From contig CAJQUN010000042.1 of NCBI GenBank assembly GCA_907163345.1, forward strand, positions 4,693,043-4,757,042: a stretch of DNA of 64,000 bases, written 5' to 3'. The DNA is from Haberlea rhodopensis. Its lineage: Eukaryota > Streptophyta > Magnoliopsida > Lamiales > Gesneriaceae. The notes below the pieces were generated by a model, which saw only the letters and a list, made by a program, of their open reading frames with translations, did no database searches and was not told the origin of the DNA. Below are positions 34,001-43,178 of this stretch, piece after piece (position 1 is the first letter of the stretch; every line of letters begins with the position of its first letter). Both the position numbers and the translations under genes were made by a program.

Positions 34001-37000
34001 CGCCCGCACTACAAGACATGGATGAGATACGCGACTTCCAATCTGCACGTTGGCTTTGCGCCCCGGAGTCGATGTGGCGCATTTATGGTTACACGCTATA
34101 CGAAATGAATCCTACTGTTATTCAACTACATGTCCATCTGCCGAATCACCATTATCTTTTTTTCCATGCTGCCCGGTCCTTGGAGAGCATCTTATCTAGC
34201 CCTAATAATGCGAAAACTCAATTGACACAGTTCTTCTTCATAAATGCTAATGATCCGGAAGTACGGGCTTTGGATCTTCTTTACCGTGATTTCCCCAAGC
34301 ACTTTGTTTGGCAAGCAGCACATAAAAAATGGACCCCTCGCAGACGCGGGACTGCCCTTGGGCGGCTTGTCACAGTAAGCCCCGTGGAAATAGAAAGATA
34401 CTATTTGAGGTTGTTACTAAATCATTTAAGAGCACCCACCTCCTTCGAGCACCTAAAGACCCATAATGGTGTCCTTTATGACAGTTTTCACGAATCTGCT
34501 TTACACCATGGTCTGTTAATTGCGGACAATGACATTCGTTCGTCCATAGAAGAGGCTTCAACTTATCAGGTTCCATACACTTTGCGTAGATTGTTTGCCA
34601 CAATCCTCGTGTACAATCTTCCTTCTGACCCTGTCTCTTTGTGGGTGGAGTTTCGGACCCATCTGTCCGAGGATTTCTTGGGGAAAAAAGGTCTACCTGA
34701 AAATGTTGCATTTGACTGCTCTCTTCGCTCAATAGATGTTTTCCTCCAGTCAATGGGTAAGAGTATTGATGATTTCAACCTCGTCCCATTCAAAACTTGG
34801 GTTAGCGAGGACGAAATGCGTAGCAAAGATTATGCTGATGAACTTAACATTTCTGTGTCCGATGAGGATTTGGGCTCTGTCTCAAGGTTAAATTCTAGGC
34901 AGAGGGAAGCATTCGATCAAATCCTTGCGTGTGTCGATCATCCGGATGGAGGCGCTTTCTTCATCGACGGTCCAGGTGGAACTGGGAAAACTTTCCTTTA
35001 CAGAGCTCTTTTGGCAGTTGTTCGGACCACACGTGGCGTCGCTCTTGCAGTCGCATCTTCAGGCGTAGCTGCATCTTTACTCCCCGGTGGTAGAACCGCT
35101 CATTCGCGATTTAAACTCCCGGCCATGGTTGATCAGTCAATGTCATGTGCAATAAAAAAACAAAGCGTGCATGCTCAACTTATTCAATCGTCAAAATTAA
35201 TTATTTGGGATGAGGCTTCAATGGCCAATCGAAGGTGTATCGAAGCATTGGACTTGTTCTTGCGTGACCTCACAGAAAAGCCAATATTGTTCGGAGGTAA
35301 GACAGTTGTTCTTGGTGGTGATTTCAGGCAGACCATCCCTATCGTTGTCGGTGGTTCACGGGATGATGCGATCGATTCTTGTCTTGTTAATTCACGCTTG
35401 TGGCCTTCTATTCACAAATACCAACTGCTGGAAAACATGCGTGCACGAGAAGATCCTTTTTTCACAGAGTTGTTGCTGCGCATTGGTGATGGTGTTGAGC
35501 CAACAAATTCCAATGACGAAATAACGCTCCCAACGAGTATGTGTGTACCTTATGTTGATTGTGATGAACCTTTGGATCGGCTCATCGAAAAAATATTTCC
35601 TTCTTTCCATGACTTTTACACAGAGCCTTTCTCGGTTATCGACAGAGCTATTCTGACGCCAAAAAATGATTGCATGGATAACATTAATAATGCTATGATT
35701 GATAAATTCCCTGGCACTCTTGTTGAATATGTGAGCAACGATGTGACGAAGAACGTGCATCAGCAATGTCAGTATCAAGATTTCTTGAACGGAGTTTCTA
35801 TACTAGGGCTGCCACCTCATGTTCTTCGCCTAAAAAAAATTGCCCTATAATGCTCTTGCGAAATATAAATCCCTCTGAAGGCCTATGCAATGGGACTCGC
35901 CTCATCTGTCGTGACCTGGGTAAAAAAATAATTGGTGCAGTTATCGCAGCTGGGGAACAAACTGGTAAATATGTCTTCATACCGAGGATACCACTGGAGC
36001 CATCCGACAACATAAAATGTCCCGTACCTTTTAGAAGACATCAATTTCCTATACGACTCTGTTTCGCCATGAGCACTAACAAGGCACAAGGCCAGACGCT
36101 CGATAAAGTTGGGATTTACCTACCGCAACCAGTTTTCTCACACGGTCAACTATATGTTGCACTTTCTAGGGTTAGAAAGTCCAACTGTGTAAAAGTCCTT
36201 GTCAAGCCGCCGACTGCTTATTCCCCTACTCACTTCCAAACTAGGAACGTCGTTTATAAGGAAATTCTAAATGCAACAAAGTGAGGGGTTCTAATCAACT
36301 ATTTGCGTGGTAAACAGTTTACGGTATGTGGTTTTGTGTTTTGGCCTTCACGCTATATGGAATTGTTTCATGTATATAAAATGACATGTTAGTTACATTT
36401 TCAAACAATCATTTTCCCTATCTTGAGGCCATCATTTGTTTTTTGCATATTCCAGGTACAAATATGATTTCTTATATGGCATCTCAACTTATCGATATTA
36501 TAAGTCAATCGTTCTAATCATTCCTACCCATTTAATTATGTCACATATTGTGCGTTTAGGAAGGTCCAGGAAGCTACAAAATGGATGAAGCATTGATGCC
36601 TATTTGTTCAATCACTGACACAACAAGACAATGGTCGTCAAAGGTGCGGGTCGTAGGCAAACTCGCTGTTAGGACTGCACTTGCTTCTCCTACCAAATAT
36701 CAAAAGATGGTTTTTGCAGACACAAATGTAAGGAGTTCACATTATTTCATTCACTAATTCTTGGGATGTCTTCCCATGAATTTCATGACCGAACTGCCAA
36801 GGTAATGGGATAACAACTTCACATCTGATTACCCATTTCAATATATTTGCAGACTGTATAACAATTCAATGTCAATTTATCTCATAGGAAGGATCGCCTC
36901 CCGTTCATTCAGTCAATGGTAGGTTGAATGATCTTCCCATGCTGATGAAAATAAGATCAAGCCTTTTCCGAGGGAAAAATGGAAAGGACATAACTGTCTA

Positions 37001-40000
37001 CAACCTGTTGGCTATGGAACCTGCTGATAGCTTCTCCGGTTTTGATCTCATGTTATCACCCACCCCGACGAAACGTTCGGTTGTTGCTTTGCATGCCAAC
37101 CAAGAACATGAAGGTTATTTTTTCCCAATAAACCTGGTTAGCCATTTGTTATGTTTGCATGATATTCTACCCAAAAATAACAAACATCATTTCTTCAGCT
37201 GCCGGTAACTCAACTAAGAGAAAGCTTAATTTTGGGGACTCGCTCATGCCACCAGATGACGATCCTCGTACACTTGATTTGGAGAAGCCGATAGACATTT
37301 GTGAGATAGGTTAGCCATTTATTTTCCTTATTATCCTCCCATATGGACCAACAATTATAATATGTTGTCAACGAAAAAAAATGATTCGAATTTATTCATA
37401 GCTGATACATCAGTGACAAGACGACTTGTCAACCGAGGGAAATCTAAAATTGGCGAAGAAAATGTAGAGCATGAATCTGGTGAGAGTTTTTTGCATCACT
37501 CATAATTATCAATTAAATGAACAAACACAACAGAAACATTAGTTTTCGCAGCATACGCCGACAACATAGTACAACCCACTGGATTGCGGGGAACAGGATC
37601 TGAAGACGATGAGCTTTTCCTTGCAGGTTGAAAATGTTAATTCTCTCATTAGGTTATTCGCTCACACAAAAAAGTTGGTTCAAACTTCTAAAAAAAATAA
37701 TGCTTACGTAATGTTTGTATGTTATAGAACTCGTTCAAACAAGGAAACAACGTCACGCCCAAAAAAAGGGAGTCCATCATGCAACATTCCAGCCATCTTG
37801 AACCACCCGCTGATTACGGAAATAAGTTGACTGAAGGTACATCGTTTAGAAAGTTCCTTTCTTGTTCTAATTAAAGTTATTTACCAAGCCAAATTAAAAA
37901 TTTTTATCTATTTTTCATGTGTATGAGCTATTTTCATATTTCGTAATCTACAGCTCGCGTAGAAACTGTCCTACCTATGCCCGTGAAACTTGAGAAAGGT
38001 ACTTCCCAAGGAAATAGACAAAAAAAAAAAAAAACAGAATAATGATTTTGCTTGTCTAGCCATTTTTTGCCAAGCTCTACTGGAATCAAAAAAGTTTGTG
38101 GCTGATAGAACATGGCATCATGCAGTTGGGAGTACAAACAGGATCGATCAAAGAGGTCTTTGAAACATGTTGTGGTTGACGATGCCAGCTCCGAGGAAGA
38201 CCTAAATTCTGGAAAAAAACTCAATCAAGCCGAGGATGCTGTTAAAGGTTTTTTCCCAAACCTCATATCACATATGTGCTATTCGTATCTTACCTGTCTT
38301 TTCTCGGCCAACCCTTAACACTTCTTTCCTGTTCTATGTTATAGATACTGCTGGAAAAAAAACAAGTCCAAAGAGTTCCAAAAGAGGAAGGGTCATTAGG
38401 CCCAAGCAATTCAACTAAATATCCCATGACATCTCCTAGCTGAGAAATATCCAGCTTCTTTTTGGAAACACTAAATTACATGTTAACTTTTTGCAAATTC
38501 TGCACATACATGGTGCCTGATGCACTTTTGGGAATACATTTAGTTTTGTCCCTATATGCATGTTTCCTTATGCTCCATTGTCCCTATATGCATGTTTCCT
38601 TATGCTCCATTAGTATGAGCCACATTTTGAGTTAAATTTTCTGTTTATGGATTCAGTGTCTCTTGAATTATTCCTATATTTGTTGAAAAGATTTGAACTT
38701 GATATATGGGACTTGATACTTTAAGGTGACTTGTGTGAAATTATTGAAGATTTGTGAAATTGACAGGCTTCTTGTCGCTTTGAGAATTTGATATTTCAAG
38801 GACAAAAAATATTAGTTTAATATGAGAATTCTGTGCATATTGAATTCATAATGTGCTACCGACAGTGAATGTTTAGATAGATATGTTGTGGAAGAGAAAG
38901 TCGCAACACCTTACGATACAGGTAATTGATGAATATTTTCGGTATATTACTCCCTGGCACCGCGTGCCCACAGTAACTAGTACAATATAATCGACGTTTA
39001 AAATTAAAACATTTGATCAAATTAAAACGGGTAGATTTCAAAAATGATCCTATAGACTATGGTCTTTATAATACTAGTCTCAAACTTTGAGGATTTATCA
39101 AATATGGTCTCCTTAAAATTTTGTTTCTAATCTAAAATAGTCCCAAACTTTTGTTTTTAATCAATACTAGTCTCAAACAGCGGTCTCAAAACTCTCTATT
39201 ATGAAACAATTTCTGTTAAAAAAATAATTTGTATGAGACCAAATTTGTTATCTAGTGACACTATTTTTTATTAAAATTTCGGGACTATATTGGATTAGTA
39301 GTAATTTGGGACTAATATTGAAAAAATCCATATGATATAGGAGAATTCTTTAAATTTAACCGATTAAAATTTACCAGAGAGGGCAATCATATCTGTCTGA
39401 GTTAAGTTTCTTCTAGCAAACATGGAATTAAGCTGATCCAAGTTGAAGGAAGGCTGGGGCAAATTTCCCTCCACACTTGCAGCCGTTGAAGTCAGACCAT
39501 CTGCTCTCCCTAATTCCACGGCATATGAGGGTCCACCTGCCTACAATCGCAACAATTCAATCTGAAAATATTAACCATTAATATGATCGTAGAAAAAAAA
39601 AATGGTTATTGGCAACAAACCTATGTCCAAATAGTATAAGCAATTTACCTCATGTGGTTTGAAAAGAAGCAGTTTACCCACGGTGACTTGTGAATATATG
39701 CAGTTTACCCTTGTAATTTGTAAATATGTGCAAAATAGCTTCTCTGTATATATTATGTTTTGCAAACCAAATGGGAGTAAAGTGCATATTTTGAAAACTA
39801 TATGATATAAACTGCATATTTAAAAACCATAGGGGTAAACTCTGAATACCATTTGGGGGATAAAATACATTTACAAATCAAGGGATAAAATGCCTATTTT
39901 CTATACCACAAGATGTAAATTGGCACTAGCTTTGAAAAAATATCAAATTTTATATAAATAATATGGTGTTTTGAAATATAAGTCCCATCTCTAAAAAAAA

Positions 40001-40537
40001 AATAGGAGAAATAATCTACTTATATTACAGACCAGGGCAATGACGTCCCTTGCAGCCATTACAAGAGTATCTGCACAAGAAACCTTATTCTTGCAGCTGG
40101 CAACATTATCAACTGCTGTTTTGGCTTTGATCACAGTGTCAAATCCATCCCCAGCCAATGATAAATTATCCGGATGATCTTTTTCAGCCGTATTCACTGG
40201 AGTTGATGCCACTATAACTGATGCATCGCAACCCTACAAAAAACGATTATTTTAAAAAAAAAAAATTCAAAAACCCGAATCGATATTTGTAAAAAAGATT
40301 AGTCGAAATGAGTACCGAGACAAAACAATCATGGAAAAGGAGACGGATGGTCGCGGGAACTGTAACGAACGTTTGCCTGAGTTTTGCGGCAACGGCATTT
40401 CGAACGATGTTTTCGACGTCCGGGCATATGTTGGCGTAGTAATTTTGTCTCAGTTGTGCTGAAATTGTGCTCGACAACAAAATAATGATCAAAGAAAATG
40501 GTAGTAATAAAGTAATTTGATATTTATATGAACCCAT
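28065..40537 (-). CDS. class III secretory peroxidase, four exons, TE-expanded intron 3
   Basis: Exons are 40537-40316, 40233-40033, 39540-39375 and 28471-28065, with consistent GT-AG borders (phases 0, 0, 1), giving 331 residues. Residues 1-27 are a hydrophobic signal peptide ending near TISA, with the mature start at QLRQNYY. The distal haem site RLLFHDCF has Arg65 and His69; GCDASV follows with calcium ligands. The proximal His199 lies in [13 protein letters not shown], and [16 protein letters not shown] gives the distal-side calcium loop. The paired cysteines of the family are present. Such enzymes use H2O2 to oxidise phenolics in the cell wall or vacuole (lignin, suberin, defence); the exact substrate cannot be told. 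The three-intron layout is the ancestral one for plant peroxidases. SGAHT is the usual proximal wording; SACHT here adds a Cys next to the haem ligand. Intron 1 is 82 bp, intron 2 is 492 bp, and intron 3 is 10,903 bp because of a Helitron and two MITEs. All four exons remain open. Confidence 0.93.
28620..29030. mobile_element. MITE-like repeat in peroxidase intron 3 (AGTTTACCC family)
   Basis: A run of phrases such as CAGATTACACC, AGTTTATCC, AGTTTACCCTATG, then inverted GGGTAAACTGCATATTT and GGGTAAAATG. The two halves are rough inverted copies, so the block can fold back. The same family recurs at 39600-39935 in intron 2. No ORF of its own. Confidence 0.6.
29031..29743. other. remaining peroxidase intron 3 sequence left of the Helitron
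   Basis: About 0.7 kb with no ORF or repeat that I can classify. It ends where the Helitron 5' terminus is inferred. Confidence 0.4.
29863..29976. repeat. 60-bp tandem duplication near the Helitron 5' end
   Basis: Two copies with exact 60-bp spacing contain CAAATGG, CCATGGTTAATTAATT, TTATTTTTATTGGTT and AATGGGCTTCAGGT. They differ at only a few bases, so the duplication is relatively young. Just upstream is an inverted repeat, ACTGTTC-caat-GAACAGT, near 29817-29834. Confidence 0.85.
30019..30106. repeat. three copies of a ~29-bp TTACCCGATGGC repeat
   Basis: TTACCCGATGGC occurs at 30019, 30047 and 30077, each followed by TTTCACTCC-like text. It makes short ORFs in several frames (30003-30398 and others) that I do not regard as genes. 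Confidence 0.8.
31756..36284 (+). pseudogene. Helitron Rep/PIF1-like helicase, with internal deletion and frameshift
   Basis: The exon model is 31756-31858, 32150-33163 and 33262-36284, with GT-AG borders and matching phases. The N-terminal Helitron-like region includes CEYCGAR...CC zinc-type residues and [14 protein letters not shown]. The Rep nuclease has an HUH-type motif in GLPHVHWLV (about 33535) and the catalytic tyrosines in [10 protein letters not shown] (about 33937). The helicase has Walker A GPGGTGKT (about 34969), Walker [20 protein letters not shown], and the C-terminal [18 protein letters not shown] and YVALSRV. Two lesions are visible. Near 33340-33350 the FYCYRFQLR motif is joined to MTCNPNW in another frame, losing roughly 90-110 residues of the Helitron N-domain. 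Near 35832-35840 an A8 run shifts the frame at the RLKK motif. In the family this protein nicks, unwinds and replicates the element by rolling circle. Confidence 0.9.
36581..38418 (+). pseudogene. RPA/OB-fold-like multi-exon gene region of the Helitron
   Basis: First exon 36581-36727 (49 codons, donor GTAAGG): [15 protein letters not shown] and [11 protein letters not shown] read like the start of a plant RPA1-type OB fold. A second block, 36913-37120, includes [19 protein letters not shown]. Smaller open stretches with intron-like spacers follow: RKLNFGDS near 37220, [11 protein letters not shown] near 37415, [18 protein letters not shown] near 38150, and a Lys-rich end, [15 protein letters not shown], at about 38350-38418. 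Plant Helitrons commonly carry an RPA-like ORF that binds single-stranded DNA, and the position after the helicase fits. I could not close a complete frame through all exons, so intactness is unknown and a captured host gene is also possible. Confidence 0.5.
38956..38980 (+). other. Helitron 3' terminal hairpin and CTAG end
   Basis: The stem GGCAC / GTGCC with loop CGC (38956-38968) lies 8 bases before CTAG (38977-38980). This is the arrangement that stops rolling-circle replication at Helitron 3' ends. The following base is T, the expected target half. Confidence 0.85.
39028..39358. mobile_element. MITE of the GGTAAATTT family in peroxidase intron 3
   Basis: The ends are imperfect inverted repeats of about 33 bp: GGGTAGATTTCAAAAATG on the left, and CGGTTAAATTTAAAGAATT when the right end is inverted. 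The interior repeats AGTC(C/T)CAAACTTTTGTTTTTAAT words. It sits between the Helitron 3' end and peroxidase exon 3. Confidence 0.65.
39600..39935. mobile_element. MITE-like repeat in peroxidase intron 2 (AGTTTACCC family)
   Basis: Inverted ends CAATTTACCTCATGTGGTTT and, inverted from the right, CAATTTACATCTTGTGGTAT. The interior repeats CAGTTTACCC, GGGTAAACTC and GGGATAAAATG. Clearly the same family as 28620-29030. It makes up most of the 492-bp intron 2. Confidence 0.65.
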
Positions 40538-40567
40538 TATGGCGTGGTATAGTGCAAGAAGTGACTC

Positions 40568-40575
40568 TATTTATA
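40568..40575 (-). promoter_or_regulatory. TATA box of the peroxidase gene
   Basis: Read on the minus strand the site is TATAAATA in the context CATATAAATAGAGTC, 31 bases before the start codon at 40537. If it sets the start of transcription at the usual 25-35 bases, the 5' leader would be nearly absent, so either the leader is extremely short or another start is used. Confidence 0.5.
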
Positions 40576-41250
40576 TGATGTAAGAATTTATACAAGGTTC
40601 ACGGGACTACATGGCCACCCAAATCAGACTGAAAAAAAATATATTTAATTAGTACATGCAATTATTTTTTGAAAAATAAATTTTATATAATTCTGGGTTT
40701 GTGTAGTTTATGACGTTTTCCTAAAATCCAAAGGTGTGAATTGAACAAAAGTGGTCAAATTTGCCGGTTGGCCTCGAGTATTTCCAATTGGAAAATAATG
40801 ATAATGTAGAAAGTTCTAATATGAGTGTATGCTTGTTCTTTGACGTGTGATATGAAATAGATATTTTAAGGTGAAATTATTTAATTGAGGCCGCATTAAT
40901 ATACTATATAGTTGACTTGTAATAGTGTGAATATGTCCTATTCGATCAATGGATGAGAGCGAGAGCTGACGTGATATCTCCTGTAAATGCCTTAAAATTA
41001 AATTCCTACGGACTTTCTTAGGTAGTTTCTGCATTCATCAAACTATGATGGGTAGTTGTTATCATGTAGTTAGTGTTATGTGGGGTAACTATATTTATAT
41101 TCTCATCTATGTTGGATGTGAATACTCTCATCAAATGGTTGATATGTTCCTAAAATAGTATCATCAACCAAACGATTATACTACAAAAGGAGGAAAAAAA
41201 CAAAAAAAAAAAAAAAACTATATTATATTGTGTGGACCTATGGTCTGTTT
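40576..41250. other. upstream region of the peroxidase, nothing further recognised
   Basis: AT-rich, with a run of A near 41187-41217. It presumably holds the rest of the peroxidase promoter; I could not pick out a reliable element. A 72-codon minus-strand ORF at 40816-41034 has no recognisable content. Confidence 0.4.
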
Positions 41251-41579
41251 GTGTTAAAGATCACTAATTCACTGGAACCAGAAGTTGATTAATGGAAGCC
41301 AGCTCTTGCAGTTATACGTCAAGTTCAAGATTCTGTTTTTTAGTTATGTGATTAACAGTTAGGAGAGTAGTTAGTTAGCGTCGACTACTGTAGATTACAA
41401 CAAAGGAATAACTACTTGTATTTCACTTTGTATTTCGTAGTATAGATACATGTACTTATAAACATTTACTTTTCTATCGTCTCTTCCAATTATCTAAGTA
41501 CAAAGAGTTATTACCCAGCCAAAAAAACAAAAAGTACAAAGAGTTACTCATTCATATTCATGGTGAAATCTGATCCATT
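41251..41579 (+). mobile_element. probable 5' LTR fragment of copia A, with a junction scar
   Basis: TGTTAAAGATC at 41251 begins a stretch with TTAGTTAGCGTCG-like text, TACTTATAAACA as TATA (about 41454) and a T-rich follow-on, in the style of short copia LTRs. It lies left of the chromovirus whose other side is copia A gag, as expected if the chromovirus split copia A. AGTACAAAGAGTTA occurs twice, near 41499 and 41533, separated by an A-rich filler. The gag N-terminus that should follow is missing. Confidence 0.4.
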
Positions 41580-43178
41580 TTAACATACTTGATTTGCCCC
41601 TACGAGTCATGACATAACATATCGTTTCATAATTTTCATATACTTAAACACAGTAAAGCATTCTACTCTCTTCTTGGTACTGATATCAGTCTCTAGACTT
41701 ATCCCTCCTAGAGATGAGGTCATAACATCGGCTAACCCACGAATAAAGGGTCTGGATAATCCAGAAACAACGGATTACCACCGTATAAGGTTCTTTTAGC
41801 GGTTACACCCCACCGCATCAGGGTCATGGGGATCCAAATCTAATTAGATTTCGAGTTTAACGTGCTTACAAAATATACTTTCATAATTTCAACATAATAC
41901 ATATCGATTGGGAATTTAAAAACGTACATAGTATTTTTGAAAACGAAACGAATACTTAACAAAAGCCCACTTACAGTGCTTGGTTACTTGCTTGCTTGAT
42001 CACGTATTGAACCACACGGTTTCCTTGGCTTTCGAACAACACTCGAAACACCACGTTTAATCCTTGAATCACTACTGGAATCCTTCAAATAATTGCTGCT
42101 GGAGCACTATCGAATAAGGACAGAAAACCAAGTTGGCAGACTTGGATTCAGACTTGGTACTCACCGAACTTGGACCGATTTCTGGATGGCTCTTGCTTGA
42201 ATTCTGCTCGAATTTCAACTCATAAAACAGAGGGACTTATGAACAACGTTTCTGGTAATCTAAGAAGGTTCAACGTTGGATCAAAACACGCATAAACTTT
42301 GCTGTAAATTTCCAACAGAGCCAGAACTCTCGGACAGAATCTCTCTTGCAACAACGATGGTTTATGGTTCGAAAACTTGGCTAAGTGTGTGGTTAATCTT
42401 CGTGGATTTATTTGGACAGATTATAGCTTGGTTTGTGATGCTAAGATGACACAATCACGCTGGAACCAGATTCAGAAAAGTTATCAAAACTCCAACTAAA
42501 TCTGGAACAGAAACTCGATGGAACTTGTTGCTGGTTTTGGGAGGCAGAAAGCTTCGGTTGTTTGCTGCTGGTTGAAGGTGGATTGGTGATTGAAAGCGAG
42601 GCTGGGACCTTGCTTTTATAGAGGCATAAACTGACCCAAAGGTGGAAGGACTCTCGGTTGGATCAGATCAAATCCGAAGACTCCTACATGAGATGCAACT
42701 CTTCGGCTGGATGGACTCTTCTCGGTTGGATCTTTCTTAGACTGATATGCTGCTATCATGAAGGAGTTTTGGCTTGGTTAAGGAGTGTCCAAGTAGGTGT
42801 TTAACTTGCCTTGGAGTCTTCGAAATTGAGGGAACAAACTTGTACAAAATCGAGACAGATTAATAATAGATTTCGAATGCCAAACTTGGCAAAACACGAG
42901 TTGAAAGGCACGGAAGTTCTCTTGCTGCAATGGTTCAATTAATTGGCTCAATTCCGTGAGTGGTTTCTCCTTGATGTGGTGTAATTCTTGGCTAGAGTTT
43001 AGAGATTTTTAAACTATTCTTAGCAAGAATTCTATACCTACTAAACCACTTAAATTTTAACTCTAAATTGATAGTGTTCTAGTTAAACTATAACACTTAG
43101 AATTTTAAATACCCAAAAGAGTTTGTTATGGATTAGTTAACTCAATTGTTGAATGACTCAAAAATCCGGGTCTTTACA
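41580..43178 (-). repeat. 3' LTR of the chromovirus (left end truncated)
   Basis: About 1.6 kb. The minus-strand TATAAAAG is at 42613-42620. Similarity to the other LTR begins abruptly at TTAACATACTTG near 41579, without a terminal TG. The parts of such LTRs that lie beyond this, present at about 48900-49170 beside the other copy, are missing here. Confidence 0.85.

Larger units (their letters stand above)
29744..38980 (+). mobile_element. Helitron (~9.2 kb) inside peroxidase intron 3, antisense to it
   Basis: The 3' end is clear: hairpin GGCAC-cgc-GTGCC at 38956-38968, then CTAG at 38977-38980 followed by T. The 5' end is inferred at TCTACTAATTAGAAC (29744), which has the TC start and wording of plant Helitron ends, although the base before it is T and not the expected A. 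Internal genes are a Rep/helicase (31756-36284) and RPA-like exons (36581-38418), the typical load of autonomous plant Helitrons. The Rep deletion and helicase frameshift make this copy non-autonomous now. From 29744 to 31755 is leader with short direct repeats; an AT/GT run lies near 31375-31392. Confidence 0.8.
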
